Part shown: piece after piece, positions 36,965-45,999 of the stretch
Numbering within the stretch: position 1 is the stretch's first letter
Layout of the letters: every line of letters starts with the position of its first letter
Assembly (NCBI RefSeq): GCF_000445105.1
Contig: NZ_ATDP01000097.1
Coordinates: forward strand, 144,172 to 208,171
DNA length: 64,000 nt
Source of the DNA: Sphingobium lactosutens DS20
GTDB taxonomy: Bacteria > Pseudomonadota > Alphaproteobacteria > Sphingomonadales > Sphingomonadaceae
Reading direction: 5' to 3'
Notes under the pieces: model-generated
Told to the model about the DNA's origin: nothing
What the model saw: only the letters and a program-made list of their open reading frames with translations
The model's database searches: none
Translations under genes and position numbers: made by a program

Positions 36965-38209
36965 ATGGCAACTGCTTATTGGGATCGCGAAGCACTGAAT
37001 GCCGCGCCCGCGCCGACGACCAGCTTCTGGAAGGCCGGCCACGCGCCGACCCTTGTCGCTGCATTTCTCTATTTCGACCTTGCCTTCATGGTGTGGGTGC
37101 TGCTCGGCCCGCTGGCGCCGATGATTTCCAAGACGCTGGCGCTGACCCCGGCCGAAAAAGGCCTGATGGTCGCGACGCCGACGCTGGCGGGGGCGCTGCT
37201 GCGCGTCGTCAACGGCCTGCTGGTCGATCGGATCGGCCCCAAATTGTCGGGCGCGATCAGCCAGATCATCGTCATCGCCGGTCTGTTCACCGCCTGGGTG
37301 GCGGGGATTGACAGTTTCGGCGGCACGCTGGCGCTGGGCGTGATCCTGGGCTTTGCCGGCGCGAGTTTCGCGATCGCGCTGCCGCTCGCCAGCCGCTGGT
37401 ATCCGCCTGAGCATCAGGGCAAGGCGATGGGCCTGGCCGGCATGGGCAATTCGGGCACCGTGCTCGCGTCGCTCTTTGCCCCGGTGCTGGCCAAGATTTT
37501 CGGCTGGAACGCGGTGCTGGGTCTGGCCTGCATCCCGCTGGCGATCGTCTTCATCCTGTACATGATCATGGCCAAGGACGCGCCCAACGCCCCTGCTCCC
37601 AAGAAGATCGTCGAGTATTTCGAGCCTTTGAAGCGGGCCGACGCCTGGTGGTTGATGGCCTTCTACGCCGTCACCTTCGGCGGGTTCGTGGGTCTGGCCG
37701 CCAGCCTGCCCATCTATTTCACCGACCAGTTCGGCCTGACGCCGATCGTGGCGGGATATTGCACGGCCGGTTGCGTCTTTGCCGGATCGCTGGTGCGGCC
37801 GATGGGTGGCGCTCTTGCCGACAGGATTGGCGGGTCGAAGGCACTGATGATCGTCTATGTCGTGGCCGCCATCGCTCTGGCGGGCGTCAGCCAAGCGACG
37901 ACGCTGGCAGCGGCTCTCGCCTGCTTCGTGGTCGCGATGCTGGCACTGGGCACCGGCAATGGTTCGGTATTCCAGCTGGTGCCGCAGCGTTTTCAGGCCG
38001 AAATCGGCATCATGACCGGCCTGGTTGGCATGGCGGGCGGCATTGGCGGCTTCTACCTTGCTAGTTCGCTGGGCCTTGCCAAGCAACTGACCGGCAGCTT
38101 CGCACCCGGCTTCCTGATATTTGCCGGGCTGGCGATCATCGCCCTGCTGGGGGTGGTGCTGGTCAAGGCCAAGTGGCGCGCAACCTGGAAGACGGGCGCC
38201 CGCATCTGA
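36965..38209 (+). CDS. narK: Nitrate/nitrite transporter, MFS NNP family
   Basis: 414 residues from ATG 36965 after GGGGGACG. About 12 hydrophobic segments are visible, with NNP motifs GFAGASFAIALPLASRWYPP and GLAGMGNSGTVLASLFAPVL (first nitrate signature) and a second GLVGMAGGIGGFYLASSLG near residue 365. It imports nitrate (and may exchange nitrite) across the inner membrane for NasA. The upstream leader with an attenuator ties it to NasT control. A hairpin and an outer-membrane porin gene follow. Confidence 0.93.
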   Translation: MATAYWDREALNAAPAPTTSFWKAGHAPTLVAAFLYFDLAFMVWVLLGPLAPMISKTLALTPAEKGLMVATPTLAGALLRVVNGLLVDRIGPKLSGAISQIIVIAGLFTAWVAGIDSFGGTLALGVILGFAGASFAIALPLASRWYPPEHQGKAMGLAGMGNSGTVLASLFAPVLAKIFGWNAVLGLACIPLAIVFILYMIMAKDAPNAPAPKKIVEYFEPLKRADAWWLMAFYAVTFGGFVGLAASLPIYFTDQFGLTPIVAGYCTAGCVFAGSLVRPMGGALADRIGGSKALMIVYVVAAIALAGVSQATTLAAALACFVVAMLALGTGNGSVFQLVPQRFQAEIGIMTGLVGMAGGIGGFYLASSLGLAKQLTGSFAPGFLIFAGLAIIALLGVVLVKAKWRATWKTGARI

Positions 38210-38220
38210 TCCGGAGAGGA

Positions 38221-38244
38221 GGGCGGCGGCGATGACCGCCGCCC
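38221..38244 (+). other. Perfect GC hairpin between narK and the porin gene
   Basis: GGGCGGCGG-CGATGA-CCGCCGCCC, a 9-bp stem with a hexaloop and no U-tract. It may terminate partly, or protect the narK mRNA end. The loop has neither A1 nor the ANTAR pattern in full. Confidence 0.5.
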
Positions 38245-38287
38245 CATTCTGGTCGCATCTATCTCGTCCGAGGGGGGCGTGCTTTCC

Positions 38288-39496
38288 ATGAAACATCTTC
38301 TCACATCGGCGGCCATACTGGCTGTCGCAGGGCCGGCTTGCGCCCAGACCATCAGCCTGAAGCCCGTCGCCGAGGCGCGGTTGCGCTACGAACATGCCGA
38401 TCAGGAAGGATTGCCGGAGGAAAAGGCCGATGCGCTGACAGTCCGCGCCCGTGCCGGACTGACGGCCGGCAGCGGACCGCTGTCGGCGACGATCGTGGGG
38501 CAGGGGACGCTGGCACTGGTTGATGACTATTATGACGGCGTGAATGGTGCGGCCACCCGGCCGATCGTGGCCGATCCTGAAAATATAGCCCTGTATATCG
38601 CCCAGCTGCAATATAAGACGAAGGCGCTGACCCTGACCAGCGGGCGGCAGAAGATCGTGCTCGATGACGAGCGTTTCGTCGGCAATGTCGCCTTTCGCGA
38701 TAATGGTCAGACTTTCGACGCCGTGCGCGCCGAAATCACGCCGGCCAAGGGGCTGAAGCTGGATGTGGCCTATGCCTGGTCCGTGCGAACTATCTGGGGG
38801 TTTCAGGGCCAGGGGGCGCGGCAGCAGGCGGTGAGCGGCGACAATATCCTTGCCAATCTGTCTTATGCCACGCCCGTCGGTACGCTGACCGGCTTTGCCT
38901 ATCTGGTCGATCAGGATGAAGCGGCGGTGCAGGCATTTCGCCTGTCCAGCCAGACATATGGCGTGCGACTGGCGGGGGCGCGATCGCTGTCGAAAGTGGC
39001 GAAGATCAGCTATCAGCTCAGCTATGCGCGCCAGTCGGACTATCACCGCAATCCCAACGCCTACAGCGCGGACTATTGGCTGGCGGATGGCACGCTGGAC
39101 GTGCAGGGATGGAAGCTGAATGGCGGCTATGAAGTTTTGGGCGCCAGCCATGGGGCGGCTTTCACCAGCTTCCAGACGCCATTGGGAACCAATTTCAAAT
39201 TTCAGGGCTGGGCCGATAAATTCCTGACCACACCGGGCAATGGCATCCGCGATCTCTATGTCGGCGGCGGCTATGGCTGGAAGCAATTGGGGCCGCTGTC
39301 GGGCGTCGCGCTGTCGGCCAGCTGGCATCGGTTCGACAGCGACCGGCTGGACCAGCATTATGGCAATGAGATCGATCTGCTTGCGTCCGCGAAAGTGAAG
39401 AAGACGTTGCTGTCTGTCCGCTATGCCCATTATGACGCGAAGGCGATGGCCATCGACACTGACAAGCTTTGGATTCAGGCTGACTGGGCCATTTGA
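38288..39496 (+). CDS. Alginate-export-like outer-membrane porin
   Basis: 402 residues from ATG 38288, with AGGGGGG upstream. Signal peptide (HLLTSAAILAVAGPACAQ), then a beta-barrel with alternating strands typical of the Alginate_exp / OprE-like superfamily (ISLKPVAEARLRYEHADQ, LYIAQLQYKTKALTLTSGRQ, a terminal WIQADWAI). Its place between narK and nirB suggests it admits nitrate/nitrite or another anion through the outer membrane; homology alone does not set the substrate. Confidence 0.82.
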   Translation: MKHLLTSAAILAVAGPACAQTISLKPVAEARLRYEHADQEGLPEEKADALTVRARAGLTAGSGPLSATIVGQGTLALVDDYYDGVNGAATRPIVADPENIALYIAQLQYKTKALTLTSGRQKIVLDDERFVGNVAFRDNGQTFDAVRAEITPAKGLKLDVAYAWSVRTIWGFQGQGARQQAVSGDNILANLSYATPVGTLTGFAYLVDQDEAAVQAFRLSSQTYGVRLAGARSLSKVAKISYQLSYARQSDYHRNPNAYSADYWLADGTLDVQGWKLNGGYEVLGASHGAAFTSFQTPLGTNFKFQGWADKFLTTPGNGIRDLYVGGGYGWKQLGPLSGVALSASWHRFDSDRLDQHYGNEIDLLASAKVKKTLLSVRYAHYDAKAMAIDTDKLWIQADWAI

Positions 39497-39558
39497 TTGA
39501 AAAGCATATTAAGGATTCGCTTGAGCCGTCAGGCGAATCCGCATATGCTGCACTGCAA

Positions 39559-39609
39559 GGGACAAGGACGTCCTCCTTCACATAGCCGCGGCGGTTCAGG
39601 GTAGAACCG
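39559..39609 (+). promoter_or_regulatory. nirB leader: paired A1/G4 hexaloop hairpins (NasT target)
   Basis: Hairpin P1: GGGAC-AAGGAC-GTCCT (39559-39574). Hairpin P2: CGGTTC-AGGGTA-GAACCG (39592-39609). Both loops are hexanucleotides with A at 1 and G at 4, exactly the ANTAR-protein consensus, and they sit just before a terminator. An extra stem GGATTCGC/GCGAATCC lies further upstream (39513-39540). Confidence 0.82.
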
Positions 39610-39629
39610 GCAAGGCGCGATATGATGGC

Positions 39630-39689
39630 AAAGCCGCCATCCTGACTCTCGGAAGCAAAAAGCTCCGGGGGTCAGGATGGCGGCTTTTT
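39630..39689 (+). terminator. Intrinsic terminator (attenuator) in the nirB leader
   Basis: A 17-bp uninterrupted stem (39630-39646 with 39671-39687) runs into T5 at 39685-39689, 20 bp before the nirB ATG. Such a strong terminator ahead of an operon requires antitermination for read-through. Confidence 0.93.
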
Positions 39690-39708
39690 CTTTTCTAGAG
39701 TCACGGGG

Positions 39709-42231
39709 ATGGAATTTCAGGACGGATTGGCACCGGCGGCAGAGAGCGACGAGGATATCCTCGTCCCCGCCGACGATGTACGGAAACATCTGGTGGTCGT
39801 GGGCAACGGCATGGCCGGGTGCCGCGCGGTCGAGGAATTGCTGGCGCGGGATGCGGGGCGCTATCGCGTCACCATCTTCGGCGCCGAGCCCTATGTGAAT
39901 TATAATCGGATCATGCTCTCGCCGGTGCTGGCCGGGGAGAAGACGTTCGATCAGATCGTCATCAACGATCGCTCCTGGTATGCCGACAATGACATCGAAC
40001 TGATCGCTGGCGATCCGGTGACGGCGATCGATCGCGATGCCAAATGCGTGACCGCGCAGAGCGGCCGAACGGTTCATTATGACAAGCTGCTGATCGCGAC
40101 CGGTTCCGACCCGTTCATCATTCCTGTTCCAGGCAAGGATCTGCCCGGCGTCATCAGCTTCCGCGACATGAAGGATGTCGACACGATGCTGGCGGCGGCG
40201 GAAGCCGGCAAGGCCGCAGGCGGTGGCAGCGCGGTGGTGATCGGCGGTGGTCTGCTTGGTTTGGAAGCGGCGCATGGCCTGACGCTGCGCGGCATGAAGG
40301 TGACGGTCATCCACCTGATGGACACGCTGATGGAGCGGCAGCTCGACGAGGCAGCCGGTTGGCTGCTCAAGACGGCGCTGGAGGCACGCGGCCAGACGAT
40401 CCTGACCGGCGCCAATACCGAAGCCATCTATGGCGACGGTAAGGTCGAGGGCGTGCGCCTGAAAGATGGCCGCGAGATCCCCGCCAGCCTCGTCGTTATG
40501 GCGGTAGGCATCCGCCCTGCGACCGCGCTGGCCCGTGAAGCCGGGCTGGAGGTCAATCGCGGCATCAAGGTCGATGACCATATGATGACCAGCGACCCCG
40601 ATGTCCTGGCCGTCGGCGAGTGCGTCGAGCATGACGGCAATGTCTATGGCCTGGTCGCGCCGCTGTGGGACATGTGCCGCAGCCTCGCCGACGGGCTGAC
40701 CGATCAGCATAGTGGCTATAAGGGGTCGGTCACCTCGACCAAGTTGAAGGTCGCGGGGCTGGACGTCTTTTCCGCCGGCGATTTCTCGGGCGGCGAAGGC
40801 TGCGAGGACATCGTCCTGCGCGATGCGTCGCGCGGCGTCTACAAGCGCGTCATCGTCAAGGACGACCGGATCGTCGGCGCGGTGCTCTATGGCGATACAG
40901 TCGATGGCGGCTGGTATTTCGACCTGCTCAGGCGCGAAGAAAATATCGCCGAAATCCGCGACCTGCTGATATTCGGCCAAGCTTTCGCCTCCGGAGGAGG
41001 CGCGCTGGACCCTAAGGAGGCCGTTGCGGCGCTCTCGGACGATGCCGAGATCTGCGGCTGCAACGGCGTCAGCAAGGGCGAGGTCGTGTCCTGCATTGCA
41101 GCGGGCAATTGCAGCCTCGATGCCGTCCGCGCCACCTGCAAGGCGTCGGCGAGTTGCGGCAGTTGCACCGGTCTGGTCGAAAATCTGCTGGCGGTGGTGC
41201 TGGGCGACGACGTCAAGTCCGGCCCCAAGACGATGTGCAAATGCACCAGCTTCACCCATGACGATGTCCGGCGCGAGATCGTGGCGCAGAATATGCGTTC
41301 CATCCCCGAGGTGATGCAGTTGCTGCACTGGTCGACGCCGGACGGCTGTTCGTCCTGTCGCCCCGCGCTCAACTATTATCTGCTTTGCGCGCTGCCGGGC
41401 GAGTATCAGGACGATCAGCAGAGCCGCTTCGTTAATGAGCGGATGCACGCCAACATTCAGAAGGACGGCACCTATTCGGTCGTCCCGCGCATGTGGGGTG
41501 GCCTGACCAACTCGCGTGAATTGCGGGCGATTGCCGACGTGGTCGAGAAGTTCAACGCGCCGATGGTGAAGGTGACGGGTGGCCAGCGCCTCGACATTTT
41601 CGGGATCAAAAAGGAAGATCTGCCCGCCGTCTGGGCCGACCTGAATGCCGCGGGCATGGTGTCGGGCCATGCCTATGGCAAGTCGCTGCGGACGGTGAAG
41701 ACCTGTGTCGGGTCCGAATGGTGCCGCTTCGGCACGCAGGACTCCACCGGCCTCGGCGTCAAGGTCGAGCGGATGACCTGGGGGTCGTGGATGCCCCATA
41801 AGTTCAAGATCGCGGTGTCGGGTTGCCCCCGCAACTGCGCGGAGGCGACGATCAAGGATTTCGGGGTGGTTTGCGTGGACTCCGGCTATGAACTGCATGT
41901 CGGGGGCAATGGTGGCATCCATGTTCGCGCCACCGACCTGCTGTGCAAGGTGGCAACCGAGCAGGAGGCGATGGATTATTGCGCGGCCTTCACCCAACTT
42001 TATCGCGAGGAAGCGCGCTATCTGGAGCGCACCGCGCCTTGGATCGAGCGGGTCGGCGTCGACTATGTGAAGCAGCGGATCGTCGAGGACGATGCGGGCC
42101 GCGAGGCACTCCGCAGCCGCTTCCTCTATTCGCAGAGCTTCAGCCAAGAAGACCCATGGGCAGAGCGTGCCGCCGGCGCACAAGCTGAGCTGCACCAGCC
42201 CCTCGCCCCTATAGCCATCGCTGCGGAGTGA
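39709..42231 (+). CDS. nirB: NAD(P)H nitrite reductase, large subunit
   Basis: 840 residues. The N-terminal FAD/NAD domain starts LVVVGNGMAGCRAVEELLAR; two [2Fe-2S] BFD-type regions follow (EICGCNGVSKGEVVSCIAAG with SCGSCTG; later CKCTSF and GCSSCRPALNYYLL). The C-terminal sulfite-reductase-like half carries siroheme/[4Fe-4S] ligands in TCVGSEWCRFG (Cx5C) and SGCPRNCAEA (Cx3C). It reduces nitrite to ammonium with six electrons from NAD(P)H. It is first in a nirB-nirD-nasA-cobA operon behind the attenuator. Confidence 0.96.
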   Translation: MEFQDGLAPAAESDEDILVPADDVRKHLVVVGNGMAGCRAVEELLARDAGRYRVTIFGAEPYVNYNRIMLSPVLAGEKTFDQIVINDRSWYADNDIELIAGDPVTAIDRDAKCVTAQSGRTVHYDKLLIATGSDPFIIPVPGKDLPGVISFRDMKDVDTMLAAAEAGKAAGGGSAVVIGGGLLGLEAAHGLTLRGMKVTVIHLMDTLMERQLDEAAGWLLKTALEARGQTILTGANTEAIYGDGKVEGVRLKDGREIPASLVVMAVGIRPATALAREAGLEVNRGIKVDDHMMTSDPDVLAVGECVEHDGNVYGLVAPLWDMCRSLADGLTDQHSGYKGSVTSTKLKVAGLDVFSAGDFSGGEGCEDIVLRDASRGVYKRVIVKDDRIVGAVLYGDTVDGGWYFDLLRREENIAEIRDLLIFGQAFASGGGALDPKEAVAALSDDAEICGCNGVSKGEVVSCIAAGNCSLDAVRATCKASASCGSCTGLVENLLAVVLGDDVKSGPKTMCKCTSFTHDDVRREIVAQNMRSIPEVMQLLHWSTPDGCSSCRPALNYYLLCALPGEYQDDQQSRFVNERMHANIQKDGTYSVVPRMWGGLTNSRELRAIADVVEKFNAPMVKVTGGQRLDIFGIKKEDLPAVWADLNAAGMVSGHAYGKSLRTVKTCVGSEWCRFGTQDSTGLGVKVERMTWGSWMPHKFKIAVSGCPRNCAEATIKDFGVVCVDSGYELHVGGNGGIHVRATDLLCKVATEQEAMDYCAAFTQLYREEARYLERTAPWIERVGVDYVKQRIVEDDAGREALRSRFLYSQSFSQEDPWAERAAGAQAELHQPLAPIAIAAE

Positions 42232-42236
42232 AAGCC

Positions 42237-42572
42237 ATGACCACCTGGATCGACATCGGAACGCTGGCCGACATTCCACAGCGCGGCGCCCGCACGGTAC
42301 AAATTGCCGGCGAGAAGGAAATCGCGGTGTTCCGCACCGGCGACGACCATGTCTTCGCACTGGTCAATGAATGTCCGCACAAGAAAGGCCCACTGAGCCA
42401 GGGCATCGTCCATGGCCACAGCGTCGCCTGCCCGCTGCACAACTGGAACATCGCCCTGGAAACGGGCCAGGCGCAGGGCGCGGACGAGGGCTGCACGCCG
42501 ACCATCGCGGTGCGGATGGACGGTGAGCGTATCCTGATTGCGCGGCCGATCGCGATGCAGGCGGCGGCCTGA
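42237..42572 (+). CDS. nirD: Nitrite reductase small subunit, Rieske-type
   Basis: 111 residues from ATG 42237 (GGAG 9 nt upstream), 5 bp after nirB. Rieske [2Fe-2S] ligands are both present (CPHKKGPLSQG and CPLHNW), unlike NirD versions that have lost them, so a cluster is likely. It partners NirB. The stop overlaps the nasA ATG (TGATG). Confidence 0.92.
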   Translation: MTTWIDIGTLADIPQRGARTVQIAGEKEIAVFRTGDDHVFALVNECPHKKGPLSQGIVHGHSVACPLHNWNIALETGQAQGADEGCTPTIAVRMDGERILIARPIAMQAAA

Positions 42573-45181
42573 TGGAGCAAACGGTCCGCACCACCTGCGC
42601 CTATTGCGGCGTCGGCTGCGGCATTTCGGCCACGCCGACCGGGCCGCGATCGGTGGTCATCAAGGGGGACGAGGCGCATCCGGCCAATGGTGGGCGCCTC
42701 TGTTCCAAGGGCACGCATCTGGGCGAGACGATGGGGCTGACTGGCCGGCTGCTGCATCCGATGATCGGCGCCAAGCGGGCGAGCTGGGACAAGGCGCTGG
42801 ACCTTGTGGCGAAGCGTTTCAAGGAAACGATCGACCGTTACGGCGCCGACAGCGTGGCATTCTATGTCTCCGGCCAATTGATGACCGAGGATTATTATGT
42901 CGCCAACAAGTTTATGAAGGGCTTCATCGGATCGGCGAACATCGATACCAATTCGCGCCTGTGCATGTCGAGCGCGGTCGCCGGGCATAACCGGGCCTTC
43001 GGCGAGGATATCGTCCCCGCCACCTATGGTGACCTGGAGGAAGCCGACCTGATCGTGCTGGTCGGCTCCAACACCGCCTGGTGCCACCCGATCGTCTATC
43101 AGCGTATCCAGGCTGCTCGCGCCGTGCGCGGCACGAAGCTGGTCGTGATCGACCCGCGCCGCACCGAAACCTGTGAGGGCGCCGACCTGCATTTGGCCGT
43201 AAAGCCCGGCACCGACGTAGCCCTGATGAACGGCCTGCTGGCTTGGTGTGATGCGGAAGGGACCACTGATCTCGACTGGCTGGCCGATCATGTGAACGCG
43301 CCCGAAGGCTTCTGGGAGCATATCCGCACCGGCCATGATCTTTGGACCACGGCCGCGACCTGCGACGTTGAACCGGCGCTGTTGAAGCAGTTTTTCGAAC
43401 TGTTCGCGGCGACCCCACGCACCGTCACCTTGTTCAGTCAGGGCATCAACCAGTCGATCCGCGGCACCGATCAGGTCAATGCGATCATCAACGTCCATCT
43501 GGCGACGGGCCGCATCGGCAAGCCCGGCGCGGCGCCTTTCTCGATCACCGGCCAGCCCAACGCGATGGGTGGACGCGAGGTCGGGGGCCTCGCTTCGACG
43601 CTGGCGGCGCATATGGACTTCGCGCCGGAGAATGTGGCGCGGGTTGGCCGCTTCTGGGCCGCGCCGACCATGGCCACCAAGCCGGGGCTGAAAGCTGTAG
43701 ACCTGTTCCGCGCGATCCATGAAGGGCGGATCAAGGCGTTGTGGATCATGGCGACCAACCCGGCCGTCTCGCTGCCCGATGCGGGCCGCGTGCGCGAGGC
43801 ATTAGAGTCGATCCCTTTTTTGGTCGTGTCGGACATCATGGCCGATACCGACAGTTCGACCTACGCCCATGTGCGCCTGCCCGCCGCCGGCTGGGGCGAA
43901 AAGGACGGCACCGTCACCAACAGCGATCGCACCGTCAGCCGGCAGCGCCCCTTTCTGGCGCTGCCGGGCGAGGTGAAGCCCGACTGGTGGATCGTCAAGG
44001 AAGTTGCCCGCCGCATGGGATGGCGCAACGCCTTCGCCTATGATCGGCCCGCCGACATCTGGCGCGAACATGCGCGGCTGACCGCCTATCAGAATGACGG
44101 GCAGCGGGTGCTGAACCTGCGCGTGCAGGCGACCATCGGCAATGACGCCTATGACGCGATGCAGCCCTTCCGCTGGGGCGACCGGCCTTTTGCCGATGGC
44201 CGCTTCCCCACGCCGGACGGTAAGGCGCGGCTGGTACTGACCAAGCAGATGGACATTCAGGCGCCGCTGAAAACATGGCCGATGACGCTCAACACCGGCC
44301 GCTATCGCGACCAGTGGCACACGATGAGCCGCACCGGCCTGTCGCCGAAACTGGCGCGTCATCGGGAGGAGCCGCTGGTCGAAATCCATCCCGCCGATGC
44401 CGCTGCACTCGGCATCATCGATCGCGACCTCGCCCGCGTCCACACTGCACAGGGCAACAGCATCTTCCGCGTGAGCGTGAGCGGGGCGCAGCGTCCGGGC
44501 GAAATCTTCACGCCGATCCACTGGACCGATCAGATGTCGAGCGGCGGCCGCACCGGCCTGCTACCGCGCCCGCTGGTCGATCCGCATTCGGGCCAGCCGG
44601 GCTTCAAATCGACCCCCGCCAGCGTCGAGCGAGTCGCGACCGAATGGAAGGGATTCCTGATATTGCGTGGGCAGGATGCGGTGAGGCTGCCCTGCCTGTG
44701 GGCGACGAAGATCAGCGTGCCGGGGGGCGCGCTTTACGAACTTGCGGGAAACGGCGATCCGACCCGGCTCGACGCTTTCCTACCCAAAGGAGACCGGGTT
44801 GAGGCGTTAGACATGTCGCGCGGCACTCGTCGCATCGCCACGATCAGCGGAGGCAGGCTGAACGGCGTGCTGTTCGTCACCCGCTCTGGTCTGTTGCCGT
44901 CACGCGACTGGCTGATCCGCCAGCTGGAGGTCGACAATGTCGGCGGTTCCGTCCTCGCTGCGCGAGGCCCCGGCAGCCCGCCGGACAGGGGCGCGACCAT
45001 TTGCGTCTGTTTCGACATCGGCCTGAACCAGATCGTTGCCGCCATTCGCGACCAGCAACTGGTCGATGTGCCCGCCGTCGGCAAAGCACTCGGCGCGGGG
45101 ACCAATTGCGGATCATGCCGTCCCGCCATCGCCAATATTCTCGCTCAAACCACGCAGGAGACACTGCATGCAGCCGAATGA
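42572..45181 (+). CDS. nasA: Assimilatory nitrate reductase, catalytic subunit
   Basis: 869 residues. The N-terminal [4Fe-4S] site is in CAYCGVGC plus LCSKGTHLGE; molybdopterin-oxidoreductase domains follow (SSAVAGHNRAFGEDIVPATY, FSQGINQSIRGTDQVNAIIN); then a molydopterin dinucleotide-binding domain and a C-terminal BFD-type [2Fe-2S] domain (ICVCFDIGLNQIVAAIRDQQ, TNCGSCRPAI). It reduces nitrate to nitrite in the cytoplasm with bis-MGD. The C-terminal BFD cluster suggests direct electron entry from a reductase. The stop overlaps cobA by 14 bp. Confidence 0.95.
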   Translation: MEQTVRTTCAYCGVGCGISATPTGPRSVVIKGDEAHPANGGRLCSKGTHLGETMGLTGRLLHPMIGAKRASWDKALDLVAKRFKETIDRYGADSVAFYVSGQLMTEDYYVANKFMKGFIGSANIDTNSRLCMSSAVAGHNRAFGEDIVPATYGDLEEADLIVLVGSNTAWCHPIVYQRIQAARAVRGTKLVVIDPRRTETCEGADLHLAVKPGTDVALMNGLLAWCDAEGTTDLDWLADHVNAPEGFWEHIRTGHDLWTTAATCDVEPALLKQFFELFAATPRTVTLFSQGINQSIRGTDQVNAIINVHLATGRIGKPGAAPFSITGQPNAMGGREVGGLASTLAAHMDFAPENVARVGRFWAAPTMATKPGLKAVDLFRAIHEGRIKALWIMATNPAVSLPDAGRVREALESIPFLVVSDIMADTDSSTYAHVRLPAAGWGEKDGTVTNSDRTVSRQRPFLALPGEVKPDWWIVKEVARRMGWRNAFAYDRPADIWREHARLTAYQNDGQRVLNLRVQATIGNDAYDAMQPFRWGDRPFADGRFPTPDGKARLVLTKQMDIQAPLKTWPMTLNTGRYRDQWHTMSRTGLSPKLARHREEPLVEIHPADAAALGIIDRDLARVHTAQGNSIFRVSVSGAQRPGEIFTPIHWTDQMSSGGRTGLLPRPLVDPHSGQPGFKSTPASVERVATEWKGFLILRGQDAVRLPCLWATKISVPGGALYELAGNGDPTRLDAFLPKGDRVEALDMSRGTRRIATISGGRLNGVLFVTRSGLLPSRDWLIRQLEVDNVGGSVLAARGPGSPPDRGATICVCFDIGLNQIVAAIRDQQLVDVPAVGKALGAGTNCGSCRPAIANILAQTTQETLHAAE

Positions 45182-45956
45182 CCTTATCGCGCCGGGCGAA
45201 GTCTGGCTGGTCGGCGCTGGCCCAGGCGACCCGGACCTGCTGACTCGCAAGGCCGAAAAGCTGATTTTGGCCGCCGAAATCGTCTTTTACGATGCACTGG
45301 TCGGGCCGGGCGTGCTGGACCTGATCCCCGTCCATGCCGAGGCGGTGAGCGTCGGCAAGCGGTCCGGACGGCATTCAAAAGATCAGCAGACGATCGACCA
45401 GATGCTGGTCGCCGCGTCTCTGGCAGGAAAGCGCATCGTGCGGCTGAAAGGGGGAGACCCGGCGATGTTCGCCCGCGCGACCGAGGAGATGACGGCCCTG
45501 CGCGCGATCGGCGCACAAGTTCGTATCTGCCCCGGCGTGACGGCCGCCAGCGCCGTCGCCGCATCAGCGGGTGTTTCCTTGTCGCTTCGGGGCGTTGCGC
45601 GCCGCGTTCAGTTCGTCACCGCGCATAGTCAACGGGGACACGCTCTCGATCTGGACTGGGATGCGCTCGCTGATCCGGCCTGCACGCTTGCCGTCTACAT
45701 GGGCAGGGATGCAGCACCCGAACTCAGTCGTGCGCTGATCGCGGCCGGCTTGCCCGGAACGACGTCGGCGCTCATCACCTGTGATGTGTCCTTGCCACAG
45801 GAGCAGAAGTTGCGGACCCGGCTGGACCTGCTGCCCCTGGTGATTCAGTCCTTTGCCCAGGATCGCCCGACATTGATCCTGATCGGTGAAGCGGTGGCGC
45901 AGGCCGATCTGAGCATCGCCACCGGCAAGATGGCCAACGCTGCACTGACGGACTGA
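45168..45956 (+). CDS. cobA: Uroporphyrinogen-III C-methyltransferase (SUMT)
   Basis: 262 residues from ATG 45168 with GCAGGAG upstream. SUMT motifs VWLVGAGPGDPDLLTRKAEK, RLKGGDPAMFARATEE and CPGVTAASAVAASAG are intact. It methylates uroporphyrinogen III to precorrin-2, the first step to the siroheme NirB requires; the CysG oxidase/chelatase domain is absent and must be encoded elsewhere. Last intact gene of the nitrate operon. Confidence 0.92.
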   Translation: MQPNDLIAPGEVWLVGAGPGDPDLLTRKAEKLILAAEIVFYDALVGPGVLDLIPVHAEAVSVGKRSGRHSKDQQTIDQMLVAASLAGKRIVRLKGGDPAMFARATEEMTALRAIGAQVRICPGVTAASAVAASAGVSLSLRGVARRVQFVTAHSQRGHALDLDWDALADPACTLAVYMGRDAAPELSRALIAAGLPGTTSALITCDVSLPQEQKLRTRLDLLPLVIQSFAQDRPTLILIGEAVAQADLSIATGKMANAALTD

Positions 45957-45999
45957 CTCACATCATGGAATCGTTCCGAGCATCCCTTGTGCCGCGACG

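Noticed and set aside
36896..39430. 844-codon open frame antisense to narK and the porin gene
   Set aside because: It is the mirror of high-GC third-position bias in well-identified genes; its product is low-complexity Arg/Gln/His-rich with no domain.
39529..42360. 943-codon open frame antisense to nirB
   Set aside because: It fully overlaps nirB, which has complete domains and ligands; the antisense product has no recognisable family.
42209..43720. 503-codon open frame antisense to nirD and nasA
   Set aside because: It overlaps two confident genes and has the same composition artefact as the frame antisense to nirB.
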